Positions 10,755 through 24,783 of a stretch of DNA of 64,000 nt are shown piece by piece; position 1 is the stretch's first letter; every line of letters begins with the position of its first letter. Under the pieces are notes generated by a model. That model was not told where the DNA came from. It saw nothing but the letters and a program-made list of their open reading frames with translations, and made no database searches. This stretch comes from Litoditis marina (lineage: Eukaryota; Nematoda; Chromadorea; Rhabditida; Rhabditidae), in assembly GCA_964036275.1 (NCBI GenBank), contig OZ038439.1, positions 17,096,330 through 17,160,329 on the forward strand, written 5' to 3'. A program made the translations under genes and the position numbers.

Positions 10755-13700
10755 TGCATTTACTGAATATAAATACTTTAAAGGATACAACTGCAACTTG
10801 TTAATTGAATAGAATGCAGAGGAAATCAACGTGAAACAGGTCGTAAGCGTAGTTATGAATCTTGTAGGATGAATGAAACACATAGAAAGCATAATAAAAG
10901 AGATTGTAGGCAGAATCAACTATGTCTAGTGTCGACATGACAATTACGTTTGTAATGTGTTATAATAAACAAAAACTGGTGACAAGTGATAGTTTATTGA
11001 TGAAACAATCAATGAATATGCAATATTCATAAGCGAGATATGTAGCGGAGATTGGATTTCAAACTTGGTCGGGAGACGTATTACAACAACCGAGTGGCCA
11101 CTCTAGTGTATTATTATGATGAGAAATGGGGTTTAAATAAACAATGCGGAAAAAACGACTGCGACTGATGTAATGAACGGAAAGTAGTTGCAGGGGGTAG
11201 ACGGGGCAGAAAGAGAGAAGAGGAGAGAGAGGGGGATAGGGATAGAAAGAGAGAGATGGAAGATAGAGAAGGAGAGAGACACAGAGATAGAGATAGAGAG
11301 AAGAGTGGCACATGAAGTTCAGTGATCAAAACATTCATATGCACGGAAAGAAGAATGAAGAGCAAAATATATATGTTACAAACTGTAAAATGATTTACAA
11401 ACTTTGTAAAACATGTAAACATAGAGACTTAACAGAGAAGAGAGTGCCAGAGAAGGAGAGAAAACAGACGTGTTTGCATCTGGCGACATGGCGTGAAACG
11501 AGAGTACAGGGTATTAAAAGAGATTACGGTAAGGATTATTGGGGCAGAGAAAACTATACTTGGGGGGAAGATTATGTCTTAGCAAAACAAATGGGTACAC
11601 GGGAAGAGAAGTGTAACATGGGGGTTATATAAGGTGTGTGAAACATGAGAACAAATTCGAAGAAAGAGATCTTATCAATGTTTCAGGCACAGTTTACGGT
11701 TACGAGAGTACAGAAACACGCAGTGGTCTTAAGTTTCAAATAACTTTAAAATTCTAATGAAACATTCAGATGATGTTGAGATGGTGTACTGACTGGCGAT
11801 TAATTGGTAGCGTTTTCAATTAGATTAAGTTAGTCTGGTGTGTTTTTGAGCACAACAATAATTGTCAATTAGACGCTTCAATAGAGACAGAAAGTTATTT
11901 AACTTTTATTCACTCAAAATTAGTTCGAAAATGAGAATACTGAGATTCACATCTTGGAATACACATCTTGGAACAATCTCTCAAACGGAACACGGAAAAA
12001 GTGTTCGTAGGTGTTTGCTAGTGATTATTTGCCCTATTTCTCTACTGGACCATAAAAGACGGGCGAATATCATAAACCACGTCGTTAAAGGTGAGAAAAC
12101 TACTGCTACATGGATAGTACAACATAATGTCACATACGTAAAGATAAGAAGAGTTCAGTTAAGTAGAGTTCAGTTATCGAGAACGAAATGATTCAATAAC
12201 ATGCTTATGAACTTCCGATTTTGACTCTTGGGACTTTTTTTCTATATTCGCTCTCGCTCTCTCTCTTTTCTCTATCGCTATTTCTCTTCGTTTTTCTCTT
12301 TTGCTCGCTATCGCTATCTCTCACTCTCTCTTCATACCCCTCTCTCTTTACCTTTCTCTCTCTCTTCTTTTTCTCTCTCTATCCTTCCTCCAACCCCCCC
12401 CCCGTCTCCTTTAAATGGTGCGTTGCCTAATGTGATAGCCCCCTAATCCTGTAGACAAGGCGTTAACTGCCGTTCATTGTTCCTTCTAAACCAACAACTC
12501 CCCCCGTTCCACTTTTTCTCAAGGCCGCAGTTTTTGCATGCCCCGGACGTGCAGGCTCTTTGTGAAAAAGGCCAGCGAGCCAGCGTTGATCTACACTGAT
12601 CTTCGTACTGTTCACTAGAAAACTGTCACGTGGAACGTGTGCAAGTCCGGCTTGGAGAAGATGACAAGTTGGAAAGCAGGTTGGTCAATGACACCACTTT
12701 TACTCGACAGTTTTGTTCCGTTAAACAGTGTAGCTAATCCGAAGACTGAAAAGGAATAATTTTTGCTAGCTTAACCTTTTTAGTGTTCATAGTCGCAAAT
12801 ATATCAGTATGGAACAATATAATGGTTTGAAACAGGCGAAAGTTGGAGAGCTCTGATAAGAGATCAAGTCCAGATTTACTTACAACGAATATCAGTCTTT
12901 GTGCATTTGCAAGCTGAGGTCGTAGCTACAAGTGAGTGATGTCCATGGGATGAACTTCGGTTAAAAAAATCAGTGTTTTTTGAAAAGTTGAAATTGTTAG
13001 GTGAAGGTCAACTACAAAAGAGATACAGAGTAGGGTAATGAATATACATCAGAAATACCGAAAGTCATAGTTGAACATATTCATCACAGGTTCCGGAATT
13101 CTACTGTGTTTTACGTGTAAAATTCATTGGACTAGCAGCAATAAACACGACTCGTTTTTAATATCGCAACATGAAATTCATTAACTATGCGAGCTTTGGC
13201 GCCAAAATGGTCATCAATTGTAAAATATGTCCGCTGGAGAGAGATAGCTGTTTGAATCGCGAAAGGCGCCAAATTGAGGCTTCTCATTAGTATTGAATAA
13301 AAGGTGTGAAAGTTATTACGAAATACGGCAATTTTATCGAGTAACTGAGTTGTGTTGGAGCAAAGTAATAGGAAACACCACTTTAGTATGGAATTTAGCG
13401 GTGCACAAAAATATTTTATATTAGGTATAAAATAGAATAGTTCAATGGCAACGGAACACGTGACTTTCTACAATTCATTTAAATGTGTATTAGGTTATAG
13501 TTCGATGTTTTTGCACAAATGTAATGCACGTTTCTAGTTTAGTATCTCATTTTTGAAAGTTATATCCAACTGAAGAACATTTCTTGGTTCCTTCACGCAA
13601 TTCATTCACCCAAGCCGTAAATCAGAGCTGTCAGCAAACACGTTTCTGGTATTACCCTATTTGTCCCTATCAAAACAACCAGATCCTGGGTGAAAAGGTT

Positions 13701-16700
13701 CTCAAGTTTAATGAGGTGGAATGAAATTGAGGAAAACAAAGGTCCTTGCGGATGAACATAAGAGTAGTTATCTGAAAATCAAACTACAATGTAGAAAGAT
13801 ATGAGTTTGACACCCTAAGTTTTGAATTTGGAAATTTAGTTCCATTAGTTCATTAAAGTTCAAAAATGTAATCGTAGAGTATTATAATTAGAACAACAAT
13901 AGTATAAATAGATTGTTGGTATCATGAGGATCAATAGCTTTAGGGGGATGGGATCGGAGAGGGCGGGGCCAAGATGTGCTGTTTGACCACGCCCCCTTTT
14001 GCTGTTCTAGGGAGTAGAGGGCAATTAAGCACTATAGAAAGGGGATTGAGAAGCTAACACAAACGTCATTTGCAGAGAGCAAACTCAAAAATGTAAATAA
14101 AATAATCCATCAATGTTTCAAATGAAAGGTTCACTTGCTTTGGTGACCAGAAGGGCTTCTGGTTGTGTGATAAAACTTGGTATAGTTGTGCAGCTTCAGC
14201 GTTCAGCCCATCGAATACGAGCAAATGTTTTTCAACCAGTTTTTTGCGGAATACACGTCGGTACGGTGTATACAATTACTGGAACTTTTGTATGAGTCGT
14301 TTGCACGTACCAGTGGAGCTCTTCATGATAGAAAATCCAGGCAAAACAGGCATACTCCATGTACATCTGCGTTTTATTCCGTTGCATTCTCGTGGAAATT
14401 CATTAACTAGGCCGTTTAGCGTCATCAAACTACAGCGAGGCTTAGTGCACCGTCTATAACTCTAAAACTCATGTTCGCACCTTTTGTTACACCTTTTGGT
14501 CGAATATTCCTCGTCGGGCTCGAATTCAATTACCAGCTCCTTATAATAGATGTTAATCGTATAATTGTTGATACTACGGGAATCCCCCGGGAGCCATGTG
14601 TCACGTCAAAACAATCGGACGTTAAAGGACTGACGACCGGCTGGCAGCTAGCGGACGACACTAGTTGGTTGCAGTCGGGAATCAACTATGGGGCGAGAGC
14701 ATTCAATGTTTCGGAAAGTTGGAGTTGTTTTCTTTCATAAACACTAATGTGAATGTGTTTCTGGGATGCAAAAAACGAAAACTTGATAAAGTTGAATAAG
14801 TTATACTTCAGAGATGGTTTCTGCGAAACAGTTCGAGTAGATTCTGAGGAGTTTTACAATCAACATGTGAAGCCCAGAACAGTGTCTCATTTTTGAAAAG
14901 GAAAAATTTGCAAACCAGAGTTCTGGTGGAAAGAGCAATGAATGAACCACATTAACTACAGAATGGATTGGAAACTATCCCATTCAACAAATCTCTCATT
15001 CCGTTTTCAAACGAATCACAACCACCTGCAGCGATAATGATTATCACGCGATCACACTTGGTAAAAAGGCGCGCGAAGCGGAAAAACTTTCGAAAATCTG
15101 GTTGTTTTCGTGTGAAACCGTCAACTAAGCTCCAATTATCGGGTGGGCGACGGCTTTTTTGACCATTCAAAAAGTAACGGTGGGGAGACACGAAACTATT
15201 AGCATTGCAAGTAAATTTTTATTCTAAATATTGGTATTTGTTAGGTTAACAGGTTAAAAAAATTTGTTGAGTTAACAGGGTAGCTAAACGTAAGATTCTG
15301 CCAGATGGACACATGGACTAGTTTTGTATCATCATGTATATATATCATGTATATGGAAGTGTACTTCCGGATTATCCTAAACGCATACACATAGTAAAAG
15401 TTTCATGCTTACCTCTGACAATAACCTAGGTTGTTATCTTCCTTACTCTGATCAATCGAATGAGCTTGACTAAATGATGGAATTTTGTACATTTTCAAGC
15501 GGTGTTCATTTTCAAGTGAAGGTTGAGCTTACCGGAGTCATAGCTTTGCTAGAAGGTCAGAATAAGTGAGATATGTACTTGATCGGAAATCGACCAGAAA
15601 TCAATCGGCGATTGGGATTTATAGATACAAGGGGATTTGCGCCAAAGTTAGCCAAACAGGATGGATTAGGGATGAGTATTGACGAGAGTATTGTGGACAG
15701 TTGCGTGTGACTCTACGGGGGGCCTACACCTGGTGGAGAGAGAGAAAGAAAGAGAAAGAGACAGAGAGAGAGAGAAAGAGAGAGACAAAGGGAGAAAGAA
15801 AGAGGGAAGAGAGAAAACTAGAAAGAGAGAGAAAGGAAGATGGAGAGAGGGGAAGAGAGGCGGCAAAGGTAGAGTCATTTCCGACCTTCATTTACATCTT
15901 TTTCTCTTTCTTTGCTACAGTGGAACCCGTTGTCTAACCTACAACCCTATGAGTTCATTTCTCATGAGCTACAATCGAGTGAGATTTCAGGGCTTCAGCT
16001 CTTTTTCTATTTTTTTCCACGCAATGAACATGATGAGATTGCTTTACGACTCTTTTTCAACTGGAAATAACTCCAACCAAATCCGAGTGAGCACCCAATT
16101 ACATAATTCGAGATTGGAACTGAGAAGGCTGGGATCAGTTCGTTATATTCTCCACAATTTAATAACGTTATATTGAATTAGATAATGACATCAAGATTCT
16201 GCTCAATTGTTGAGGTTCACTTGTAATGAACTGGGGTACAGGGCTTTTTCTTCAACAAGATAAAACGGTGTATTTTGCTCTATCTCGCTTTGTTTCTAGT
16301 GGCATTCCGTTGCTTTTTAGTTGCGATTCATAATTTATGGCGTGTATGAATTCGAACTAGAGCGGAGTTTTGGTCACTCCCTTTCCAAGTTTTTTAACCG
16401 TGTTCGAGCTCCAACTTCATATAGATGAATGAGAAATTTACGAGAAGCGCAGAAAACGTTTCGGACCTTTTTTCGGTTAAAATGATTTTTTGTTCTCTTG
16501 GTGACATTAATAAAACCGCGAGTCGCCCATTTGAGTTTTTTTCTGAAAGGTGTGAATGGGACGTGTCGGAACTGATATTTCACCCACAATAATGTGAATA
16601 TGGGACGAGCAGATGGAAATGAAAAGAGAGGGAGAGGGAAGGAGAGAGAGGAGATACAGACAGAAGAGTGTGAGAGACAGAGAAAGGGTGAGAAGAAGAG

Positions 16701-17735
16701 AAAGAGAGAAAAGGAGAGAAGACTTAGAGAGAGAGAGGAGGAAGGAGAGAGAAAGAGAGAGTGAACAAGGAAGAATCAGAACGGAGGATAAAGACAAAAA
16801 GAAGGGACAGATGATAGAGACAAAGAGGGACAGAGAGAGAAAGAGAGAGAGATGGTAAGAGAGAGCAAAAGAAATGTACATAGAGTGAGAGGGAGGAGGA
16901 GAGATAATAACAAAAGACAAAACGATTATTTCTACTGAGCATGAGTCTAATCGTACTAATTTTACGAGGGCCCACTTTCTCATAACCGTTTTTCCCGTGA
17001 AACGGAATAATATTACACAAATCTACACAGAAAGCCGACTGAACACGCAATTTATCATGCGAGAACATGGGATCGGCAGCTGTCAGAACCACTTACCAGC
17101 CCAAGTTTTTCAGGGATAGTAGGAGAGGAGTATGCGACAGAAAAGTTGAGGATATGCGAGTTTGTCTCAAACCCTACTAAGTTTTTGAGCGCTGCGCATG
17201 TTAAAGAATTAGAAAACAATGAAATAGATCAATGAATGAGTTTGAGAGACTATCATATCAGAATCCTACCAAGTATTCGTGTTGAGAATTGGGAACGAAC
17301 GGAATATATTCGTGAATTGAACCTTCGCGTTTTCTCTCCCTCTGTGTTTTTCTCTAGGTATTTAGCTTGCCTCCCCACTCGAGTTTCTCGTCAACTTTCT
17401 ACTCTCTGTCTTACTCTCTTCCTTTCTTTCTCTCTCTTATTCTCTCTCTATTTCTCTCTATTTCTCGTATCTCTCTACATTCCTTCCAATGCACCTGTTT
17501 TCTCTGGAGAATTACTGGCGAGTAATTGGAAAGCAAAGAAAGAGACGAAAGAATGAATTTACGGCCAGATCGCCTGGATGGAATGAGGGTTGTGTTAAGG
17601 GAATACTATGAAGTTTGTAAAACATTTTGATAAACATAAATTCGAAGAAAGAAAAGTACAAAAAGATTTATTCAAGTTGATATCTAGTACCAACGTTCGA
17701 GTTTGAATAGGGCTGTGTTGCCTAGATGGAATGAT

Positions 17736-17908
17736 GGACAGAAAGGAAAGTTAATATGAAAGAGCTTATCAAGAGAAACCGGTAAGCTTTTAAATCAGAC
17801 TAACGAACCAAATTTGCATACGGTTCACATGTTTTAGTCGGTTTTAGCGCGCGCAACGTTATATTTAGGTACCCCGGGGTACCTAAACTAGCTTTCCTTT
17901 CTGCCTCC
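17736..17908. mobile_element. MITE-like element B, copy 1
   Basis: About 173 bp, ends GG(A/C)AGAAAGGAAAG and its complement CTTTCCTTTCTGCC. It contains a perfect 24-bp palindrome (17864-17887) centred on GGTACCCCGGGGTACC. A homopolymer of 13 C follows directly. A second copy is at 30411-30592. Confidence 0.8.
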
Positions 17909-19218
17909 CCCCCCCCCCCTTAATGGAACACTAAAGTTTCTAAGTTTGTAAGACATTATAATGAGACGAAATGAGCAAAACACATGAAATAAAAGAACAA
18001 GAACCTCGTAACTTAAATTGGTAAATGTTCATCTCGTTTTGTCACAAGTCATCGTAGGTTGAAAAATCACGCTAAACTCGGAGTGGAACATCTGGTGGCG
18101 TAACAGTCCTTTTGTACCTTAAGTACCCCTCTAACTCCCCGAGGTTGTATCTGAGAATTCTGATGAGAAGCTCACGAACTACCGGTCAACTTTCAATATT
18201 TCCGCATAGCAGTTGATAGAATCTCACGCAAAGTTTATGAAAGATTTCCACGGCGCCAGAAAGTCTCAAAATATTCCTGGACACAACGTTTCCTATTCTG
18301 TTTCGACGTGGCACACTACTCAAGAATGGCATAGTTGAACTGATTAATCAAAATTAACTATTTTGTTCAATTAAAAATAACCTAATATATCTTCAAGAAT
18401 GTTTGGAATCTCGTTTTTTTTTCTAAACAAAGAAGGTTGAACAGTGAACTGTCACGTATCTGACAAATGACATTCGGACCAGCTTGCTGACTAATACTCT
18501 CACCTGCGAGATCTAGGTGGAAAATATACACATTTCAAGGTTGGCAACAGATTGGAAACAGCATCCGCTGCAGAGTTGAATTATCTAACCAAAGAAACCG
18601 TTTTATATCATTTTCAATATGAAAATACGAAAAGAATAAAAGAAGAAGAGAAGTGTAGTGCGGGGCGCACTGAAGAGGCTATCATTCTCTTTTCTCATTT
18701 ATAGAGAGGGAATTATTTAGCAGCGGAGGAGTAGGAAGGAGGGGGAGCAAGAGTGGGCTATCGAAAGAGTACAGGGTGTGAATAAAACCTGGTGCTGTTT
18801 TTGCAGCTCCTGATTTTGCTTTAGTTGTGATTTAATAAGCCGTTTTTTTGTGATTGGCTCCATTCATCGAAAAAGATTCTTACGATGAAAGGAACAAAGA
18901 GATTCCCAAAAAAGCAATTTTTGGACCTTCTATATTTTTGGACCTTCTATTAGAAAACTTCTATTACGAATCATTTGAACGCTATTTATGAAATCGCGCG
19001 CAGCGCGAAGCGCTGCGTGTGAGTTGTGTTTGGTTTAGCCATTGCGCACTCGTTTTTGGCTTTCAAACCACAAAAGTCTTCAAATAAAACATTTTTTCGA
19101 AATCTAAAAAGAGAGAGAGCTAGATATCTATTAAATACATGTTGTGTGAAAAAATTAGGAAAATCGGTCAAGGTTGAAGAAAGTTATGCTGTCGTGTCGT
19201 TATGAAAATTTCCGTTGT

Positions 19219-19276
19219 CCCTCGTCGCTCGTCCCTCGTCGCTCGTCCCTCGTCCCTCGTCCCTCGTCCCTCGTCC
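19219..19276 (+). repeat. Heptanucleotide minisatellite (TCGTCCC)n
   Basis: About eight tandem units of TCGTCCC or TCGTCGC. It sits at the edge of a larger repeat cluster reaching to about 20220. Confidence 0.9.
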
Positions 19277-19385
19277 AATGTCCGCATAGAAAATTATTTT
19301 TTTAACTACTGGACCGATTCGGCTGAAATTTGGCACACATGCGTAGACCCCAAAGTTAGCGCGGCCCCCAAAGTTTGGTGTTGTC

Positions 19386-19570
19386 ACGTTTCGTTTGGCG
19401 CTTGGCGCGGGCGCCAATAGGCGCCAGAAGCTGGAAAATATGTGTTCCCATGAATAAATTTGTTTGAAATTTCGCACAGAGATCATGATAGTGAATTCCA
19501 GCTATTTTCCAGAACATGGTGACATGGCTAACAATTGGCGCCAAACGCGGGCGCCTATTGGCGCCAAATA
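19386..19570. repeat. Foldback repeat with GGCGCC ends
   Basis: GC-rich inverted arms: GGCGCCAATAGGCGCC near 19418-19433 and its exact complement near 19551-19566, each itself nearly palindromic. The flank reads GGCTGAAATTTGGCACAC, typical of dispersed repeats. No coding potential. Confidence 0.65.
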
Positions 19571-19730
19571 TGAAAAAAAACTTGCGAAATACTGTAATGA
19601 CTGGCATTTTGCTGAAAGGGACCAATTATGAATATATGTGAAAACAACGGGTTGTTTTTTTTATTATTGAAGATAGGGGTGGGGTTGCAATTGATAGAAT
19701 GACCCCCCTCCAAAAATTTTTAAAAATATC

Positions 19731-19908
19731 GCAGGCGACGCGCGCACGCGACGCGACAAATTTTGCCAAAATCAAACTTTTGCTTATAACTTGCTTGAGA
19801 GTGATTTTTGGGGGTCGCTGTAATAATGTAAAATGACTCCCCACTCGAGGGAAATCTAATAGTGTAAAAAAATTTTGGGTCACGCAGGCGACGCGCGCAC
19901 GCGACGCG
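19731..19908 (+). repeat. Duplicated GC-rich 25-mer, period 153 bp
   Basis: The 25-bp sequence GCAGGCGACGCGCGC... ending ACGCG occurs identically at 19731-19755 and 19884-19908, in a diverged duplicated unit. Confidence 0.8.
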
Positions 19909-19964
19909 TCAAGGTGAGTCAAAACATGAAAGTGGTCCAATTGACCTGGAATTTGGCAGTAAGG

Positions 19965-20220
19965 GGTAATCGACCATGGGGATCACGAATATGGCCATGG
20001 CGTTAAAGGAGACGAAGAGGTCAAAGATCGAATTTTTTAAAATGGCTGAAACTTGTTGGGAATAGGTAATCGGGTACGGGGATCACGAATATCGACATGT
20101 CGTTAAAGGGGGAGCAGAGGTCGAAGATCAAAAAATTTAAAATGGCTGAAACTTGTTGGGAATAGGTATTCGGGTACGGGGATCACGATTATCGACAAGT
20201 GGTTAATGGGGACGAGGTTA
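19965..20220 (+). repeat. Tandem repeat, period exactly 100 bp
   Basis: Units start at 19965, 20065 and 20165 with GGTA(A/T)TCG, followed by GGGGATCACGA(A/T)TAT and ending AATGGCTGAAACTTGTTGGG. About 2.5 copies with modest divergence. Confidence 0.9.
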
Positions 20221-20378
20221 ATTAGCGCCAAAAATATTTTGAAAGATCAGGATCACATCGTTCGAAAACTCGGAACTTTCAGATATCAGGATGTTTGATA
20301 GTCACCACTATTCAAAGTTCGTTTTTCTTATTTAACTCTAGGAGTTGTTGTACTAGTACAACTAGCAAAAAGAGAACA

Positions 20379-20723
20379 ATTCGTAAAAAGTGGGGGACCA
20401 GAAAGTGTGTGAGTTCTGTTCGGTTTCACCGTTTTCTGCAAAAAGTGAACAATACGATGTTGTGAATGAGTGTGCAACAAAAAAAGAACAATACATTTGT
20501 TTGCACAACGGTTCACAAAAAAAAACAGAATATACAAAGTATAACTTGAACTTAAAAGTGCATAGTGGTTTCCCCTAAGAACGTTGTGAACCGTTGTGCA
20601 AACAAATGTATTGTTCTTTTTTTGTTGCACACTCATTCACAACATCGTATTGTTCACTTTTTGCAGAAAACGGTGAAACCGAACAGAACTCACACACTTT
20701 CTGGTCCCCCACTTTTTACGAAT
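20379..20723. repeat. Perfect inverted repeat, 140-bp arms
   Basis: Left arm 20379-20518 and right arm 20584-20723 are exact complements along 140 bp as read by eye, with a 65-bp loop. No transposase is inside. Exact identity of the arms points to a recent or actively homogenised structure. If transcribed, it would fold into a long dsRNA hairpin. Confidence 0.92.
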
Positions 20724-23070
20724 AGTAGATTCATTTAGTGCGAGAACTATTGTTCAATTGCCCAAAAACCGCCTATTTTGGTCATTTTGGAGACAATACC
20801 TTGTTGACAAGCTGAACGTCTGCATTTTTTATGAGGCCCAAAAAATTAAAGTAATTTGCACGGTAAAACTGGAAAACACGTCAAATATGTGCGGCGAAGT
20901 GATTAGTTTGAATAATTGGCGCCAAATGTCATTTCGATTAAGTGTAAAAAGAGAGGTCGATGAGAAGATAACCAAGGCGTGAGAATGCAGATTTGCCCAG
21001 ATAAACGGGTGACTGAAATTGTTCGTGACAAATATCGAGAACGATTTTTTTCCAACTATCTTACAATTTCAAAAGTTCTCCAATTCAAATAGGTTTAAAA
21101 AAAACATCTCAAACATGAAACATTACTAATACGAAGATATTCTATTGTGTTCTCTATGGGTAGTGTCACAAATTTTCTGATGTTGACACACACTCCTAGA
21201 AATGCAGAGCTCTTTCATCATAAAGTTTTGCAGTTCGGTTCGGGGCAAATGCGACAAACATCACCAGTATGAACTTTGAAAGTTCAAATTCATAAATGAA
21301 CAGAGTAACAACTTTTACGACGGCGGTCAAACGAGTGTTTGTCAATTTGCATAAAGTGATGGGGTCACAGTGATAAGGGCGGGGGAACAGGACCGAAGGA
21401 GGTCGTAAAGATGTATGGCAGGCGGTGTCTCTGGATAATAAAGAGAAGTTGCGAAGGTTGTCTGAGGTTGGCAACTAATTAGGAAATTAGGACAAAGAAT
21501 GTTGGAGAGACAGATGAAGGCAGAAAGAAGGGAAAGAGGAAGAAGACAGATAAAGCGCGGAATGAAGTTGAGTTGTAGAATGGAGTAGTATGGTTCATTT
21601 ACGATTAAGCACGTGACTACTTCGAAGCTTTGTACTTTGTTGTGGCACCCCAATTGGGTGAATTTAGAAGAAAACTGAGATCGGATTTTTCGAACACAAC
21701 AGAACTCTTGACTGACGACTGAAATAAACGAGAAGAAATCAATCAAAAATCTTACGATTAGAGACAAGCCGATACCAGCATAAAAGACAGATACAGTATG
21801 TAGCCCTTTAAGAATTACCACGACACGCTTCTTTTTGAAGGGCAGAACGTCTTGTAGAAGATCAGAGCGGTGATCATTTGTTCCGCTGTTCTTGTAGTTC
21901 GATTCAGGTGTATTTCAGGCATGATTCAAAAGTTGATGACTTTGTAAATAATGATACAAACCAAGTTAGTTACTTCGAAGTGAACACTATCAGTTCAAGC
22001 TTATTTCTAATAGCAGTACGGAATTATTGTCGCAACATGGCTTTTTCGTGTTGGTAACGTGGGTAAATGATTAGTATTTATGATTGCAAACTATGCATTG
22101 TTCTTTCTCACACACTTTATATTCGTGTACAGTAGACAGAAAACGCAACAAGTGCAACAGTTTGAACTTTGAATAATGAGAGCTTATAATAATTTTTTTG
22201 TTAGGCTCGTTATCCCTTATGTACAGTGCAAAATGCTGGAAAATATAGCAAGAAAACGACATTGAAGTGAGATAACTTCTCACCACTTTGATTTTGCCCA
22301 AAGGCATTATTCAACAAGAGTTTACCAGTCTAACCAATATGCGGTAGTCGTTTTTCTAGCGACTGAATATTATGCAGGAGTGTGACAACTGAGCTCCAAG
22401 TACTGGCTTATGCTGAATACGGTATAATCTCTCAAAAATAGGGAAACGCAGAACTCTAAACTCCGTTACACCCTAGTTTTACTTGGATACTGTAGACATC
22501 TAAAAACGTGTGGAGCAGACTATGCGAAAACAATACTTCTTCTAGAAAAATAGTCCAAAACGTTTCCTTCCCAACAAAGTCGAACTACCAAACTATAACC
22601 ACAACGCCGAATAAAGTTCAAATTCATCTAACGTTTCAAATTTGGTAATCAGCTCTTGTGCAGTTTGTCTGCTTGCCCTCAGACTAGTGTTGTGATCAAA
22701 GTGATGATACGGTATCGTATTAATTGTTCTCGAATACGTAATCACCGGCGTGTGCTTTGACGCTTGCCGCCAAGTGTTGAATCATACACAACACACATGC
22801 ATAACATGACACTCAGAGTAGAGATAAGGTATTTGGAACATAGTGGAGGATGGTAGGTCACGAGTATATGGAATAGTCGTGCAAAACAAAGAAGAACAAT
22901 CGCGCACTTCTCCAATACACGTGCCGAGCTTTGAGTTGTTTCACATAATCAAAGTGTAGGAGAAAGTATACTGTCAGAACATATGAAAAAAAAACAGCTC
23001 AAAAAGCTCTCCATACAATTTGCACCTGTGCAAACGAAAAATGGAGCATGAGCTCACGTACAGTTGCGAG

Positions 23071-23094
23071 CAATCCTACTGAGACTCTTACAGA
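23071..23094. mobile_element. Solo end of MITE-like element A
   Basis: CAATCCTACTGAGACTCTTA matches the terminal inverted repeat of the elements at 5267 and 62206. No partner end was seen nearby. Confidence 0.6.
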
Positions 23095-23811
23095 ACACTT
23101 TCAATTTTGTTAGTTGTTGCTACCGAATGCAACTCCTAGGGAAAAACTCGAACACTTTTTTGTAATAGGTCATCAAAATCTAAAGTGGAAGCTTTGACCT
23201 TTCCTATCACGTGACCTAAAATTTGGTTAACTCACTTTACGTGAGAGGCTCAGTGAAAATGAAGTAGGGCATACACATACCACCTACCACTTCCACACTG
23301 AAGTTTGATACTAAAACTTTGCAAACAGTGAGAACCAGATGCCAAATCTATAATTTACCCCTTGTAGTACTTCATTTTTGAAATTCACATTGATATTACA
23401 CGTTGAGCGTAGGTGATAATTCGAGAAATTGGTATTATTTGGTTGGTTCATCGCAGAAAAAGATGGCTAACTTAGTCATATTTGTTCATTTTCAGTACAA
23501 ATAAACAGTAAAAATATGCAATGTTGAACAAGATGGCTGCATTTAGCACACCATCTGCTAGCAACTAGGACAATACATTGCAACAAACAACACTCGAGAC
23601 GCCGAGTGACGTACACATCATAAAAGCACAAATAAGTAAAATGTATAAAAGCGACTGGAATCAGCAACGTGAGAATGGGGAGAAAACGTGAAACACAGTA
23701 ACTGAACATATAAATTATACAAAACTTATATTCTGTCGCAGGTCTCTGAGCCAAACCCCATACTTGGTGTTATTGCTCTTAAGAATTGAGGAATAGTATT
23801 GAATATTAGCA

Positions 23812-23844
23812 GTGAGAGGGGGAAAGGGGTGGAGAGATAGATAG

Positions 23845-23900
<56 letters not shown>

Positions 23901-23925
23901 GAGAGAGATAGTTAAAGAGAGACAC
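23812..23925 (+). repeat. (GA)n microsatellite in polypurine tract
   Basis: An uninterrupted GA run of nearly 50 nt (about 23850-23897) inside a polypurine block. Confidence 0.9.
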
Positions 23926-24742
23926 GCCGAAAGAACCGTACTGAATCATTTATTATGATTGCACCTCCTATACAATAAATTGATCAGAAAAAGGAGAGTG
24001 CGGACCGGTCCATAAAAGGAGGTTCGCGCCTGGAATGTCTTTGAATTGAGCCGGGTCTTGTACGGAAAAAACGGGCGGTCCGGTGTCGATCTGGGGGATA
24101 TTTACGAGCGACGGTCGTTGGGGATTTTTGACGAAGAAAAAGAGAGTGGAAGCATGATGCTGGCTGAGATGAAAGACGGCCTACGTGGGAGAGGAAGAGG
24201 TGTAAAGAGAGAGAGAGAGAGGGGAAAGGGGTGAGGGTAGGGTATGAAATGAAATGAAAGAGAGGAGAGAGGGGAGAGAGAGACAGAGAGGGAAAAGCGA
24301 AAGGGGAGAGAGGTGTGAAGAGAGAGAGAGGGAAGCGAGATAGGGGGAGGAAGAGAGAGGGAGACAGATAGTTAGGAAGAAAATAGGAAAGAGAGTTGAA
24401 GAGATCAAAGTTTAGGAAAATGCGAGAGATAGAGCAAGAAGAAGAAGACATGGAAGAGAGATTAGAGTAGAAAGAGATAACAAATGTGAACAAAAGGTGA
24501 AGCACTTTGAAATGGAAATATACCTGTCATACACATTGGTTAGTAACCGAAAATTGTTTCTTTCTGGGACTTGAGGCACAAAAAAAAACACAAAAAGAAG
24601 AAAAGAAGAAAAATCATAGATGAGCATGTGTGTTTCTTTCGGGCCAATGCACGAATTAGCGGCCATGAGCTAAGGCTAAGCGAATTAGGCATTTTCGGTG
24701 GAGGGAAAGGGTAACGAAAGAGAGGTCCACTTAAAGGAGATG

Positions 24743-24783
<41 letters not shown>

